Shown: positions 23,802 to 36,028, counted from the first letter of the stretch. The stretch is 64,000 nt of DNA from Cordylochernes scorpioides (GCA_030710605.1 CP092880.1:5054909-5118908), one strand, 5' to 3'. Made by a program: numbers and translations. The notes: generated by a model from the sequence alone, not told the origin.

Positions 23802-24282
23802 TGTAGTATATTTTGAGTTAGATAGTTCACAACCTTCTTCTGATATTTATTATAACCCCATATTTATATAAAAATATGTATCGACCTTGTAACAATGGAA
23901 GTGACAAATAAACAAAGAAGTAAAGGTAGACTAGACGGCGACGGCCAGAAAGTGGCGTGATTACAGTAGCCAATCAGGAATCACCGTCATATGCGGGAGT
24001 CCAGTATTTAAGGGCCCAGAAAAGAGACAAAGGTAGTTGTTTTCAGAGTGACGCCGTTATACGGTCGGTCGGATCTCTCACCCCCCTTCCATCCGCAAGT
24101 AGGCTTAGGGCATCCGCGGCGCCCGTCGTCCGCCTGCCTCCGTCCGTGGTCTATCTCTACCTCTTGGAGCTACCATCTAGACCTGCCTCTGGCTCTTGTT
24201 GTCCCCGTGCGGGAATCCCATCACGCACCCACGACCACGACTGCCCAGTATATTCCAAGCCGGCTTGGTCGGGATTACTACA
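23802..24282 (+). repeat. 3' LTR, uninterrupted
   Basis: This 481-bp LTR starts TGTAGTATATT and ends GGGATTACTACA. It serves as the empty-site control for the Helitron in the 5' LTR. It differs from the 5' LTR by several substitutions and small indels, so the element is not very recent. Confidence 0.9.
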
Positions 24283-25090
24283 TATATATTGTTACATCAT
24301 GATTAATGGCGTATTTCTTATATTATTTTTAATATATTTGAAATTTAAATTATATATTTATTTATTTTTATATAAAATATTCTATGATATTTATTTAAAA
24401 CACAGATTATTTAGATTTTCATCATTTGTATTTAGGTACACGTGTGACTTCACTGCTCTCTTTGATGTGAGAAAATAAAAAAAGGATTCTGGTGGCTACT
24501 TAAAGAAGACTTATCTCGTTATTCCCTTTTATAAATTTGTAGGATGGTTGAAACACGCTCTGGTAAGATGCAAGACCCAGCACAGGAGAGAATCCAGGCT
24601 GAAGAGTCTGCCAAGCCGCAACCTGGTGCAACAATATATTTACATTTTCTTGAATAATTTTCTATTATCTACAATGTTTTCTTTCACCTTTTATGTCAAA
24701 AACTTGTGAAACAGTTTATGAAATTTTAAAGTGATAGGGATTTTTTTAGGGAATTATTTTCAAAAATAGTCACCAAAGGCGCCAACTGAAATGGACAAAT
24801 AACTGGATATAACCTTTAACTCTTTAACAAACTTAAATCTGAAAGGCCTGGAGATTTTTCTTTAATGGATATGCAGAAGAATGACTCTAATGTCAGCAAA
24901 ACATGTGGTCCCTAGCACCATTCTGGTTCCTGCCATGCCTGAATTGAAGGACCTGTAAGCGCATGTCGCTGCTTGTCGCTTAGTGGCCCAACCAAGTGTT
25001 ACGACACCTTCATGCTAATGTAAATGAGTAGGCCATAACCTAACAACTTTAATGATCAACATAAAATTTTATTCAGATTAGTCCTATTTG
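24283..25090. other. Stretch with a possible gag start
   Basis: At 24544 a short frame reads MVETRSGKMQDPAQERIQAE, the style of an LTR-element gag beginning. It follows LTR-like sequence (TTATCTCGTTATTCCC) and is open for only about 35 codons. The rest is AT-rich without recognisable features. Low confidence. Confidence 0.3.
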
Positions 25091-25103
25091 GAAAATTGTT
25101 TAT

Positions 25104-25266
25104 ATGAAGACGAGAGAACAACGGCGCGTTTTGAATGTCAAAAGAAAAGAACTCGTCGAAAGAGGCACTCTAGCTAAGCTAAGGGACAACAAATTAATAA
25201 TTAATGACATAGCATATAAGGTCTGTGATGGACAAATTGTAGATGCCAATGGACATTCATTGTAGC
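25104..25266 (+). pseudogene. LINE ORF1 C-terminal remnant
   Basis: 54 codons beginning MKTREQRRVLNVKRKELVER and closing with a TAG at 25264. Basic and charged, as in ORF1 ends of Jockey/CR1-type LINEs. It is in the same frame as ORF2, separated only by that TAG. The first Met may be an accident of the truncation point. Confidence 0.5.
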
Positions 25267-28200
25267 AAGCAGTTAGGAAACAATCACTTGTAAATAGTCA
25301 ACCCAACGATACCTTTTCACTGACCTGCTGGAACGTTAACGGGCTGTATAGACTCAATTCAGTTTTTCCTCTTCTTTATAGTCACTTAGAGAGATACGAA
25401 ATATTTGCTTTGACCGAAACCTGGTGTGACCATCACTTAAAAAACGGCCCCAGAGGATTCCACTTATTCGAATCACTGGCAACTAGAAGCTCCAAACTGG
25501 GAAGATGCTCGGGTGGAATAATAGTAGGAATTAAAAATAAACTAAAAACTATGTTGGAGAAAGTCGTTGTAGAGCATAATTGGATATCTATACCTTTCAA
25601 GCGTTGTTTCAACATACAAATTTGTTATATATTTACATATATTTCTCCAAACGAATCTCAACTGTCAAACTTCATTACTTTATCCAAACATGTCGAAGAT
25701 AGGTTGGCTAACGGCTATGAAATAGTTCTAGCGGGTGACATAAACATCCGTACCGGCACCTATGGATACCTACACAACCCACTAGAACGTCCCTTACTTC
25801 TTTCACCTGAACGCAAATCTAGAGACCCAGTGCTTTCCAAACATTGGGAACAACTCATAAACTTCCTAGATAATAATCTACTGACAATAACTAATGGCAG
25901 AACTATAAGTGACAAAACTGGAAACTGCACATTTATCTCAAGTCGTGGCTCATCTGTTGTCGATTATTTTATTGTCTCATATTCCCTGCTGGAGCACGTT
26001 GTTGACCTCAAAGTAGATAATAACCCATACTCGGACCACCTTCCACTAACAATAAACATGTCTAACTTATCTAATCTCAAACGAACGAAAGAAACCGTCT
26101 ATCCCTGCTTTGAAAGATACAGATGGGCACCTGATAACACATCCCTCTTTTCGCAGAATCTTGACAACAATCAAGTCTCTACAGACCAGAATCTTGACAG
26201 CCTAGTTAATACATTTTCTAAACAAATACTAAACGCAATGCTTGCTGCAGATATGCGCATTAAGGTCAGACCTGGCCGCCCAAAATCGAAACCCTGGTAT
26301 AGCAGGGAATGCTATTTAGCCAAAAAATCTGCTAAGGCAAGCCTCACAACCTTTAAGGAAACGAACACTGACGTAGACCGCAATATTTATGTCTCAAATA
26401 GGAAAAGGTACACGACCTTAATAAACTTCAACAAGAAAAAATACCTTCAGGAAAAACAAGAACTTCTTAAAAATGCCCGTGACTCCGCAAACTTTTGGAA
26501 AACTATAGCTACCTTGAAAGACAAAAGCTATATACAAGGAAATATAACAATTTTAGAGTGGCAATGCTTTTACAACAAACTGCTCTCTGCTGAAACGACG
26601 ATAGGAAGCGACCTATCTACTCTCTCACGAATTGATCCTGAACTCTACTGTGAAATCTCCATAACAGAAATAACTAGAGAAATCTCCAGTCTGGCAAATG
26701 AAAAAGCTTGTGGCGCTGACGAAATTCCGAATGAAGCATTAAAGACCCTACCTTTCGAACACCTTGTTACTCTAAAAAATATATTCAACAGAATCATTAA
26801 TTCTGGTTCATATCCCTTAATATGGTCTAAATCTATCATCCATCCTATTTTTAAAAGCGGTGACCGGGATAATCCATCAAACTACCGCGGAATTGCCCTT
26901 ATTAGTAATCTGTCAAAACTTTTCACATCAATACTAAAATCGCGATTACGCAACTGGATTGAAGGTAGATCAATTATTCCAGAAAACCAGGCCGGATTCA
27001 GAAAAGGCTACTCCTGTCAAGATCACATATTCACACTGTTGTCCTTGATACAGCTGACTCTCAGACGTAAAAGAAGAAAACTCTATGCTTTTTTTGTGGA
27101 CCTAAAAAAGGCTTTTGACACTGTTCCCCACTCACTTCTGTGGTCAAAATTGGGTGAATTAGGTCTGGATTTCCGCTTTGTTAACCTTATCAGGAACTAC
27201 TTCGAACAAATGACAACGACGGTGAGATGGAATGGACTATTTACTGAACCCATCAAAATCCGATCGGGAGTGTTACAAGGAGAACCCTTATCACCCTATC
27301 TATTTATACTCTTTGTAACTGATTTAATCAACATTTTTAATGACTCTACTCTACCAGGCATATACCTCCCTAATTTTGGAACGGTCCACCTTTTGATGTA
27401 TGCCGACGACATAATTCTCATAGGAGAATCAAAAATCAATCTACAAATAAAAATCAACATGTTGAAAAAATACTTCGAAACAAATCATCTAACCCTGAAC
27501 GAATCAAAATCCAAGATAATGGTTTTCCGAAATGGTGGCCGCCCTGCAAAATCGGACAAATGGTTCTGGGGAGACCAACTGTTGACAGTGACATCGAAAT
27601 ATCTCTATCTTGGCTATCCCCTCACAACAACAATCTCGTTTAGTCAAGTGGCTTCATACTTTAAAGGCAAAGCGCTTGCAGCTACCGGCGAAGTATGGAA
27701 AATTATGGAGAAATCCAGGTTGAATTCATTTGGTTCATCAATGAAACTATTAGACTCGATTATCCTGTCAACTCTGCTGTATTCTGCTCCAATTTGGGCA
27801 AACGAAAAGTACAAAATCTTGGACCAAATTCAGAATAACTATCTCCGACGACTATTGAACTTGCCGAGTAACACACCAGGCTACATACTACGCATGGAAA
27901 CCGGACGCTTCTCACTAGGAGTCACAGCAACCAAACTAATTCTAAAGTTCTGGTTAAGAATATTAAAAATGGAAAAATCCAGATTGCCCGCAATCTGTCT
28001 AGCCCAATTATGGGAAACGTCCACTCTGACGAATGCCTTTATAGGTTTTACAGAAAATTTAATGAATATCCTAAACTCAACTGGATTCATGTGGTTAAAG
28101 AATTGTTCAGACCCCAATATTCTACAGAAAGCAATACCTCAAATTATCAGAATCACTATAGAACAGTCTATCCAAACCGACCAATCAAGAATAACCAATT

Positions 28201-28613
28201 CGAAGCTACACACACACTACAAATATTTACATAAAACATTCGCAGCAGAGAACTATCTACTAAGTGAACTCCCACTGCCGGCTAAACGCCTCATTGCGCA
28301 ATTGAGAATTCTATTTGTTTTATATCGAGAAGACCATATAAAATATCTAAGGACAGAAGACTTGTATTGCCAACTATGCAAAAATAGAACCGAAAATGAA
28401 TTAGAACATTATATATTTGAATGCATGCCTCTTGACACGGAAAGAAAAATACTCTTCTCTAAGATAGGCCATACACACTTCACATTATATTCTTTATTAT
28501 CCAACTTTATAGACAATAGTTCAGTAGCTCTAAATCTATATAACTTCCATAAAAATGCTGTAAAAAAGAAAGACTTAACCGAACATTCAAACATACCAAA
28601 AATTTCTGTTTGA
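25267..28613 (+). CDS. LINE ORF2: APE endonuclease and reverse transcriptase
   Basis: The frame is open for about 1115 codons; the start codon is uncertain because no early ATG is obvious. Endonuclease: CWNVNGLYRL (about 25328), the catalytic TETWC block (about 25410), GDINI, SSVVDYFIVS and YSDHLPLTI, with the SDH catalytic His near 26037. Reverse transcriptase: NYRGIALISNLSKLFTSIL, AFFVDLKKAFDTVPHSLLW, GVLQGEPLSPYLFILF and YADDIILIGES (the YADD site, about 27401). The C-terminal Cys-His motif is CQLCKNRTENELEHYIFEC. The enzyme nicks target DNA and primes reverse transcription there. All catalytic blocks look intact, so it may still encode active protein. The exact clade is not certain from motifs alone. 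Confidence 0.9.
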
Positions 28614-29078
28614 TAAGAAAGACAGAACCAACATCCAATTATTTGTTTAGGCAGATACGATAAGTTAACAATGATAAAACGGTGTTTACCTTACAACCCT
28701 GAACACGAGGATTTCCTGGGAAATCTCTTAAAGATTCCTTAAAAAATACATGGCCCACCTGTGCTGTGTGAGAGCTTAAATGGTCTTGCTCCATATGTAA
28801 ATACCTGTTTTCTTTCCTCTTTTCGCTCTCCACTTCTCCCATCCATATTTCCAAAAATTTTTTTTTTTTTTTTCTCTTTTTTTGATTTTTTTATTCTTCT
28901 TATTTTTTATTCTTTCTTATAATCTGTATATATTTACCAAATGTATATAATCTTTCTCCATTTTTTATTTCCCACTTTCATAGGTTTCTCCGTTTTGTAA
29001 CCCCAAGGAGAATCCTCTGTAAGACCTGTGTGTCTTAATAAAGGCTTTTGTGTGTGTGTGTGTGTGAAAATTGTTTAT

Positions 29079-30044
29079 TTAAGTATATATATAACTAAAA
29101 AATAATGAAGAATAAAAGAGAAACATGATGAGTAAGATAAGTTTGCATTATTATTTTTGAGGTGAATATTCTGAATGTAATAATAAATTTTTAAAATGTT
29201 TAATAGCAAGATTTAACAGCAAACCAAGTGTTTAGTGCTTGTTATTAATGTTGTTAATTTTCGATTGAAGAGTTGGAGCATTTCGTTATAAAATATATTT
29301 ATTGGCTTATATACTTAGCACAACATTATAAAAGTAAGAAATGATAAAATGCAAAAGATTATATCTTTGTTCTTCATGATTTTTATTGATGTTCCCTTTT
29401 TCACAGACATTATACCTTCAATATCCTCCCTGTCTTCAAAAAGGGGCATCATTCAACTTAATTCCAATGTTCTGTAGATGGTTGTTTAACACAGTTCCGC
29501 TTAAATTCTCTGTCATGATGTCTGCAGGATTATCTTCTGTGCTGAAGTATTTGAGAGTGATGATGTTATCATTAAAGTAATCTTTTGTTCTTCATGTCAA
29601 AACATTCTTCTTTGTTCTTCATGATTTTTATTGATGTTCCCTTTTTCACAGACATTATACCTTCAATTAAAGTTTAAAACACATTTAAAATTTATATATA
29701 TTTTATTCAATAAAGATCAAAATTATATAACCATCACAATTAATTATATATCAAAGCTATATAACATTAAGCTAACTCTTTACCGTTTGTTTTGGTCACC
29801 AGTCCAATATTTTTATTTTCACAGACTAAATTATGAGATTAATTTATAAATTAAATATTATGCAAAACAAATAAACAACTATATACATCACCAAGCAAGC
29901 ATTTAAATCGGCTTTGACATGTCATGAGCTTATCCAAAAATTATATATTGTTAAATAGATATTTGCAAACATTTCTTTTTTTTTTCAAATTATTTTTACC
30001 ACTTTTTAAAAAATTACCCTTATTATCAATATTACAATTATATA
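29079..30044. other. AT-rich stretch with a Copia remnant and a direct repeat
   Basis: A direct repeat of about 60 bp (TTCTTCATGATTTTTATTGA...) occurs at about 29368-29422 and 29605-29665, one copy on each side of the Copia RNase H fragment. The copies might be LTR pieces. Otherwise no feature is visible. Confidence 0.5.
29436..29580 (-). pseudogene. Ty1/copia RNase H C-terminal fragment
   Basis: The minus-strand frame reads IITLKYFSTEDNPADIMTEN then NHLQNIGIKLNDAPF and a TGA. The block NPADIMTEN corresponds to the conserved ADxxTK motif at the end of Copia pol. The Lys of the motif is replaced by Glu. Only about 48 codons remain. A purine-rich stretch (GACAGGGAGGA) follows, as a polypurine tract would. 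Confidence 0.65.
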
Positions 30045-30309
30045 TGTGGCGACTACACTTTGCTTCAGCGAGCCGAACTAAGATGGCATCGGCGGGCGTC
30101 AACACTTCACTACGCATGCGCGTGGGACGTCATCAGAGACGCTGGCGACTCAGCGGTAAACAACAAAGCTAGTGCGGTGGCCGTTATTTCAACCGTTGCT
30201 TCTTTTCTCTTTATAATTTATTGCTTTAAATAAATTAATTTTAATTATAATTTTATCAGCAGCCTTTCCACAAGCCACACCAACACAGCACATCAACAAC
30301 CATCCTACA
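30045..30309 (+). repeat. 5' LTR of the gypsy element
   Basis: 265 bp, TG...CA ends, almost identical to 34251-34515. It contains ACTACGCATGCGCGTGGGA and a TTTAAATAAA-like AT segment before the R/U5 part. Confidence 0.9.
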
Positions 30310-30399
30310 AATTGGTGAGCCGGACGTGATGCAAAAGTTATTTTAATCACACTTCTATATATATTTTTATTTCATCCACGAAACTTTCAACAGCCCCAG

Positions 30400-31214
30400 A
30401 ATGCAACACGCAACTACGGAACATCCGGAAGGGCCACATCCACGGCACCCTCCCAAATATCAAGATTGGCTTTCCGTGCACCACCATTCTGGCCCAGCAA
30501 CGTTGAACTGTGGATAAGCCAGCTAGAAGCCGCTTTCGGTCTAGCCGAGATCTCCCGCGACGAAACTAAATTCCAAGCAACGGTAACGAGCCTAGACCAG
30601 CCAACCCTTACTTACGTCGCGGACATCGTAACGGCCCCCCACCCTCTGGTAAATACGATGCGCTGAAAGCAGGCCTTCTCCAACGACTCGGTCAATCAAA
30701 ACAAACTAAAATCTTACAGGTTCTGGATGGGCGTCCCATGGGAGATCAGAAGCCATCAACAGTCCTAGCCGCGATGCAACATCAGGCAGGAAGAAATTTC
30801 TCCCATACAGCACTGAAAATGCTGTGGACTCGACGCCTACCTCAGGACATAAGGGCCGCTCTCGCAGCATCCTCTGAAACAAGTTTGAGTAAGCTGGCGG
30901 AAATGGCAGACAACATACACGAAGCCATACTGCCAACGGTCTCAGCAGTGGACCAACCAAGCACAGGTCATAGCGCGGAAGCCCACCAACAGCTGATGAC
31001 GCAAATCCAAGACCTGCATACGCAAATCGAAGCTTTGAAGTCATCCATGGACACCCCACACAATCGCTATCCGAACGCTAGGTACCCGACCCACAACAAA
31101 AAAGGAAACGCAGGAACTTGCTGGTACCATATGAAGTTTGGAGCGCAAGCTAGGAAGTGCCTTCAACCATGCAACTTCAAGGTCCAGGGAAACGAATACG
31201 CCCGCCGTCAGTAG
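30400..31214 (+). pseudogene. Gag of the gypsy element, frameshifted
   Basis: Gag packages the element RNA in cytoplasmic particles. A first frame covers 30466-30663 (FRAPPFWPSNVELWISQLEA, EISRDETKFQATVTSLDQ), the capsid N-terminal part. After a shift near 30650 the second frame runs to 31214 (GRPMGDQKPSTVLAAMQHQA, LWTRRLPQDIRAALAAS). It ends with the nucleocapsid motif CWYHMKFGAQARKCLQPCNF, a C-x2-H-x9-C-x3-C arrangement. The break makes a complete Gag impossible from this copy. Confidence 0.8.
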
Positions 31215-31537
31215 GAGCCACTGACGGCGCAGGCCTTACTCGCCGGCTCTTCATTACGGACCGACGCAGCGCCTATTTGTTTTTGGTCGACACTGGAGCC
31301 GAAGTCTCAGTGATTCCACCACCAGTAAAAAACGCTAGGCCCTCGCACAGGCAGCTTTTCGCAGCTAACGGATCTATCATCCACACTTACGGGGAACGAC
31401 ATCTTGAGCTTGACCTCGGTCTCGGACGATTATTCCGTTGGCCTTTCATCATAGCCGACGTCGGCGTGTCCATCATCGGCGCAGACTTTCTCCGACATTA
31501 CGGGCTGACAGTAGACCTGCGTAATCACCGCGGCTGA
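31215..31537 (+). pseudogene. Aspartic protease of the gypsy element
   Basis: Frame +2 relative to gag reads RRLFITDRRSAYLFLVDTGA followed by EVSVIPP. DTGA is the catalytic motif of retroviral-type protease. GADFLRHYGLTVDL near its end is the conserved C-terminal flap region. The frame stops at a TGA (31535), and RT continues in a different frame from about 31690. Confidence 0.8.
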
Positions 31538-31689
31538 GCGACCCAGTATCTTCCCTTCACTCCATTGGACAAGTTTCCCCTTCCCCCGCTGTTAGCATTC
31601 ACCTTACAATCGCCAATTCGCCTTACTCCAGAATACTCAGACAATTCCCAGAGCTCACTAGTCAGAATCTTGTAAAAAGACCTCCCCGT

Positions 31690-34287
31690 CACTCAGTGAC
31701 TCATCATATCGTCACAAAGGGCCCCCCGATTGCAGCAAAACCGCGACGACTCCCCACGGACAAACTCGCCGCGGCAAAGAAAGAATTCGCCTTCATGATG
31801 GAGAAAGGCATCTGTCGTCCATCCAAATCACCGTGGGCCAGCCCTCTCCACCTAGTACCCAAAAAAGACGGCTCGCTACGACCATGTGGAGACTACAGGA
31901 AACTGAATGCCGCTACCGTCCCCGACCGATATCCAGTCCCTAACATTATGGACTTTGCATCGCATCTGCATGGTAAGAAAATATTTTCTACTATCGATCT
32001 GGTTAGAGCGTACCACCATGTGCCCGTGGAATCTAGAGATATCCCTAAGACTGCCGTTATTACGCCTTTCGGCCTTTTCGAGTTTCCCCGCATGTCCTTT
32101 GGCCTATGTAACGCAGCCCAAACCTTTCAAAGGCTCATCAACGAAGTACTCCAAGGTTTGTATTTTGCATATGCCTACATTGTCGACGTGCTTATCGCAT
32201 CCGATTCAGAAAATCAACATGTATCCCATCTTCAACAACTTTTTGGTCGCCTTCGAGACTACGGCCTGACGATCAACGAAACCAAATGCACCTTCGGCCA
32301 ACCTTCAGTCAAATTCTTGGGGTTTATCATCACTAACGCTGGAATCTCGCCGGACCTTCAGCGAGTACAAGCAATTAAAGACATCCCAATCCCTGATACT
32401 GTCGGAAAACTTCGACGTTTTCTGGGTATGTTAAATTTCTATCGGCGCTGCCTCCCCAATGCCGCTAGTACTCAGGCACCACTCCACGCCATGGTCGAAG
32501 GGCGCAAGAACGCATCCGGCCAATGGACCCCAACAGCACTCCAGGCTTTCGACCAGTGCAAATTTCAACTAGCCAACGCTGCCCTCTTGCACCATCCTTT
32601 TCCAGAAGCGCCTCTCTGCCTTACGGTAGATGCCTCGGATTTTGCTGTGGGCGCCGCGCTTCACCAGCAAGTTGGCAACAATTTCCAACCAATAGCGTTT
32701 TTCTCAAGGAAACTAGACGCTGCACAAAGAAAATACAGCGCATACGACAGAGAACTCCTGGCGGTATACTTTCCTATCAAGCATTTCAGGCATTTATTGG
32801 AAGGGCGACAATTTCCGGTCTATACGGACCACAAACCTCTCACATACGCCTTTCAACAAAATCTGGACAAGGCCTCACCGCGCCAATGTCGACACCTCGA
32901 TTTCATCGGGCAATTCACAACCGACATCCGCCACATCGCGGGCTGTGAAAATGTACCTGCAGATTTCCTGTCACGCGTGGAACCCATCTCCCATCACCAA
33001 CCTTATGACCCGAAATCCCTCGCCGAAGCGCAAGCAGTAGACCAGGAGCTACAAGCTCTCTTGACATCGGAAAACCGCAGCTCACTACAACTGGAAAAAG
33101 TACAAATCCCAGAAACGAACATTTCCCTGTACTGTGACGTTTCCACAGCAAAACCCAGACCATTCGTACCCGCACCCTGTCGCCGCATAATTTTTTCTGC
33201 ATACCACAACTTGTCTCACCCCGGAGTACGAGCTACTACAAGGATGGTCACCGCCCATTACGTCTGGCCGGCCGTCAAGAAGGATTGCGCACTTTGGACT
33301 CGCGCCTGCCACCGCTGCCAAGTCTCCAAAACCGCTAGACACACAAGAACGCCCCTTCAGTCGTTTAGTCCCCCAGACGGAAGGTTCAGTCATGTTCACA
33401 TTGTCCTGGTCGGACCATTACCACCGAGTGAAAACTATCGTTACATATTCACCTGCGTCGACCAATTCACTAGGTGGCCCGAAGCCCTACCCATACAGGA
33501 CATCACCGCCAAAACAGTAGCAAATGCCTTCCTATCGGTCTGGAAATCTCGTTTTGGCGTGCCTGCAAAAGTGACTACAGACCAAGGCAGGCAGTTTGAA
33601 TCAGCACTTTTCGGTGAGTTGACACGGCTTCTGGGAATCAACAGAATAAGGACATCACCCTACCACCCAGCAGCAAACGGCCTGGTAGAAAGATTCCACA
33701 GACAGCTGAAAGACTCCCTTCGCTGTCACGATTCCACGAGCTGGTCCTTGAAACTTCCCCTGGTGCTCCTAGGGATTCGTTCGTCGCTAAGGGAAGATCT
33801 CAACACCACAACCGCTGAGCTGGTCTATGGGAAGCCCCTACCCCTTCCAGGAACATTTTTCGAGGACCCCCCCTCTGCAAGCTCGCCTACCGAACCGTGG
33901 CTGGAGGACTTCAAGCGCGCCATGGCATCTCTGAAACCTGCACCAAGCAAACCACATGGGAACCGCCACGTTTACGTGCCCAAACCACTCGAGACATGTT
34001 CCCATGTCTATCTACGTCGGGACCTGATATTGCCACCGCTAGCTCCTCCATACGACGGTCCATATGAAGTCCTTTTTAGGAAACCCAAAATTTACAAACT
34101 GAAAATTAAAAAGAGATCCACGTGGGTGTCAATCCACGGCCTCAAGCCTGCTTTCACATCAGAAGGACCGATGTTTTCCCAAGACCCGAACTTGGCAAGC
34201 CAAAAAGATTGCATAGGATCGCTGGAAAGATCCTACTGGAGGGGGAGTAGTGTGGCGACTACACTTTGCTTCAGCGAGCCGAACTAA
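31690..34287 (+). pseudogene. Gypsy pol: RT, RNase H, integrase, with two catalytic Asp-to-Val changes
   Basis: An open frame of about 860 codons. [56 protein letters not shown]. The active site reads [10 protein letters not shown] where YIDD is expected; the Val codon GTC is at 32182-32184. RNase H looks intact ([30 protein letters not shown]). Integrase: H-x-C-x2-C zinc region (ACHRCQVSK), then [13 protein letters not shown] where HxDxVGPL is expected; the Val codon GTC is at 33403-33405. The second Asp (TTDQGRQF) and Glu (NGLVERFH) remain. The frame runs 37 nt into the 3' LTR. A long ORF here does not mean activity. Confidence 0.9.
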
Positions 34288-34515
34288 GACGGCATCGGCG
34301 GGCGTCAACACTTCACTACGCATGCGCGTGGGACGTCATCAGAGACGCTGGCGACTCAGCGGTAAACAACAAAGCTAGTGCGGCGGCCGTTATTTCAACC
34401 GTTGCTTCTTTTCTCTTTATAATTTCTTGCTTTAAATAAATTAATTTTAATTATAATTTTATCAGCAGCCTTTCCACAAGCCACACCAACACAGCACATC
34501 AACAACCATCCTACA
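34251..34515 (+). repeat. 3' LTR of the gypsy element
   Basis: 265 bp, differing from the 5' LTR at three positions by eye. The pol frame ends 37 nt inside it. Confidence 0.9.
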
Positions 34516-35280
34516 TATATAATAAAATACTGTTTTCAGTTCAATAATATTTGTTATAATTTTATATATATATATTTTTACCCTGCTTCGCCCAATTAAC
34601 AATCTTTCAACAAATATTATTTATTATGTTTATATTTTTAAGATTCTAAAGTAAAATAGATTGAAAATATAAAATCTTGTAGGCTAAGATGACACTTAAA
34701 ATGATGATGATCATGTATCTCCGAAAGAATCTTGTCTATGTCTATCAAACATGCAACAATATTATCATATTCTTATTATACTAAAGAATAAATAAATTTT
34801 ATCCCCTTACTTAGTTAATTTTAATTTTACTTATTTGAAAATGTAACAAAAATTCATCCAGACTTAATATTAATATATATATTAAATCAAAACATCAGAT
34901 AATAATAAAAAAAATAAATTTTCTTGGAAAGGCTACAGGTATGCAAACATATTCCAATATGGATTGTTATATTTGACTGGACAAGAATGACCCAGACCAT
35001 CACCTTCATTAACCAGGCTGGTAGTGTCTCAGAGTCTTCTGATGATCATTATTTCTATTATCATCATCATTTTAAGCGCCATTTTAACAAACAAGATTTT
35101 ATTTTCAATCTATTTTACTTTAGAATCTTAAAAATATAATATTAATGAATAATATTGGTTGAAAGATTAATAATTGGGCAAACATCCAATCAGGGAGATC
35201 TCGGGCGAAGCAGGGTCAAAATATATAATTGTAGAAAATATTATTTAACTTAAAACAGTATTTTATTATATTGTGAAAAT
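34516..35280. repeat. Foldback repeat with arms of about 170-200 bp
   Basis: The left arm (about 34520-34705) and right arm (about 35058-35275) are inverted and diverged. Shared words: AAAATACTGTTTT, ACCCTGCTTCGCCC, AGATTCTAAAGTAAAATAGATTG. The gypsy LTR element abuts the left arm. The centre (34710-34870) also occurs at about 37640-37800. No coding region. Confidence 0.6.
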
Positions 35281-35717
35281 TCAAAACTCTGATAAAACCT
35301 GGGCGTTACCAGTTCTTTTCATTCTGTTAGTTATGCATATTTTAATCAAATGGACCCTGGTTATATTTTATTAATATATGATATCTCTGAAAAATATTCC
35401 AAATAATTGAATAATAACATCGCGAGTGAGAAAGTTGGAATAATGATGAAATATTAAATTCTATATAAAAATCTTTCATATGACTTGTATAAAAAACGGG
35501 TATATTTTCAGATGTCCTTATATATATGTTGTTGTTTTTGTTTATTCTTCAAGTCGTTTAAACGATCTCCATTAGGTTCCATTGTCTCAGCTTTTCTATT
35601 ATAGCCCTGGGGTTTTCCCAGAGGTCTTTTTTGGAGGATTTTATACAGTTTATATATATTGTGAAAATAAATAAAACTTTATGTGAAACATTATTTCCTG
35701 ATAATCTGATTTCTCAA
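35281..35717. other. AT-rich stretch, no feature
   Basis: I see no ORF, tRNA or clear element end. The phrase ATAAAACCTGGGCGTTACCAG near 35293-35313 resembles a decayed Helitron 3' hairpin region. Confidence 0.4.
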
Positions 35718-36028
35718 TCTATATATATATAAAATTGAATGTCTGTCTGTGTGTACTCTATAGATTCAAAAACCATACATCCAATCGCCGTGAAAATTTG
35801 GGATATTATTAGGTATATCCCCGGGAAGGTTTTGAAAAATAATTTATTGAATATCTTGAATATCCTTAGAGTTATTTTCAGATTTGTAGATTTAACTCGC
35901 AAGCAGCGCCACCATTGCGTCGATGATAACAAGTTTTTTTATCTATAAGTTTTATTATCACTAAGTTTATTATCTTAAAGATTATTTATCAGATTTATCA
36001 ATCAGGATGACACGGCAATTTATTTGAT
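35718..36028 (+). mobile_element. Helitron 5' part, truncated by a Tc1 fragment
   Basis: It starts TCTATATATATATAAAATTG after an A, the 5' end of this Helitron family. Inner sequence (AACAAGTTTTTTTATCTATAAG, CAGGATGACACGGCAATTTA) recurs at about 61167-61500, inside another Helitron copy. Homology stops near 36028 where Tc1 sequence begins. Confidence 0.7.

Larger units (their letters stand above)
14393..24282 (+). mobile_element. LTR retrotransposon with internal deletions and nested insertions
   Basis: Two LTRs start TGTAGTATATT and end GGGATTACTACA. The 5' LTR covers 14393-17983 (about 489 bp once its Helitron is removed) and the 3' LTR 23802-24282 (481 bp). Flanks are TATA(TA) on both sides, so the target duplication is masked by AT repeats. 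A G-rich tract (CCGGGGGCACATTC) precedes the 3' LTR as a polypurine-like primer. The interior keeps only a possible gag piece (18023-18358) and an integrase end (20777-21280); reverse transcriptase is missing. The integrase type suggests Ty3/gypsy. A LINE (19050-20503) sits in the interior. Confidence 0.85.
25104..29065 (+). mobile_element. LINE (family B), nearly complete, 3.96 kb
   Basis: A 13-bp duplication GAAAATTGTTTAT flanks it (25091-25103 and 29066-29078). It begins inside what looks like the end of ORF1, carries a complete ORF2 and ends with an AATAAAGG signal and a (TG)n tail. The (TG)n tail replaces poly(A). It is a recent insertion judging by the perfect TSD, the intact ORF2 and the close match to the copy at 19-20 kb. 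Confidence 0.95.
30045..34515 (+). mobile_element. Ty3/gypsy LTR retrotransposon, CsRn1-like, 4.47 kb
   Basis: LTRs of 265 bp (30045-30309 and 34251-34515) begin TGTGGCGAC and end ATCCTACA, with TATA target duplications. I count three differences between them, so the insertion is young. A primer-binding-like ATTGGTGAGCCGG follows the 5' LTR, and a polypurine tract GGAGGGGGAGTAG precedes the 3' LTR. Gag carries a CHCC-type motif instead of the usual CCHC, which together with RT style suggests the CsRn1 clade. Gag and protease-RT junctions are frameshifted and two catalytic Asp are replaced, so this copy is dead. Confidence 0.95.

Noticed and set aside
31690-34287. Active gypsy pol from its long open frame
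   Set aside because: Catalytic Asp codons in RT and integrase read Val and the gag and protease frames are shifted.
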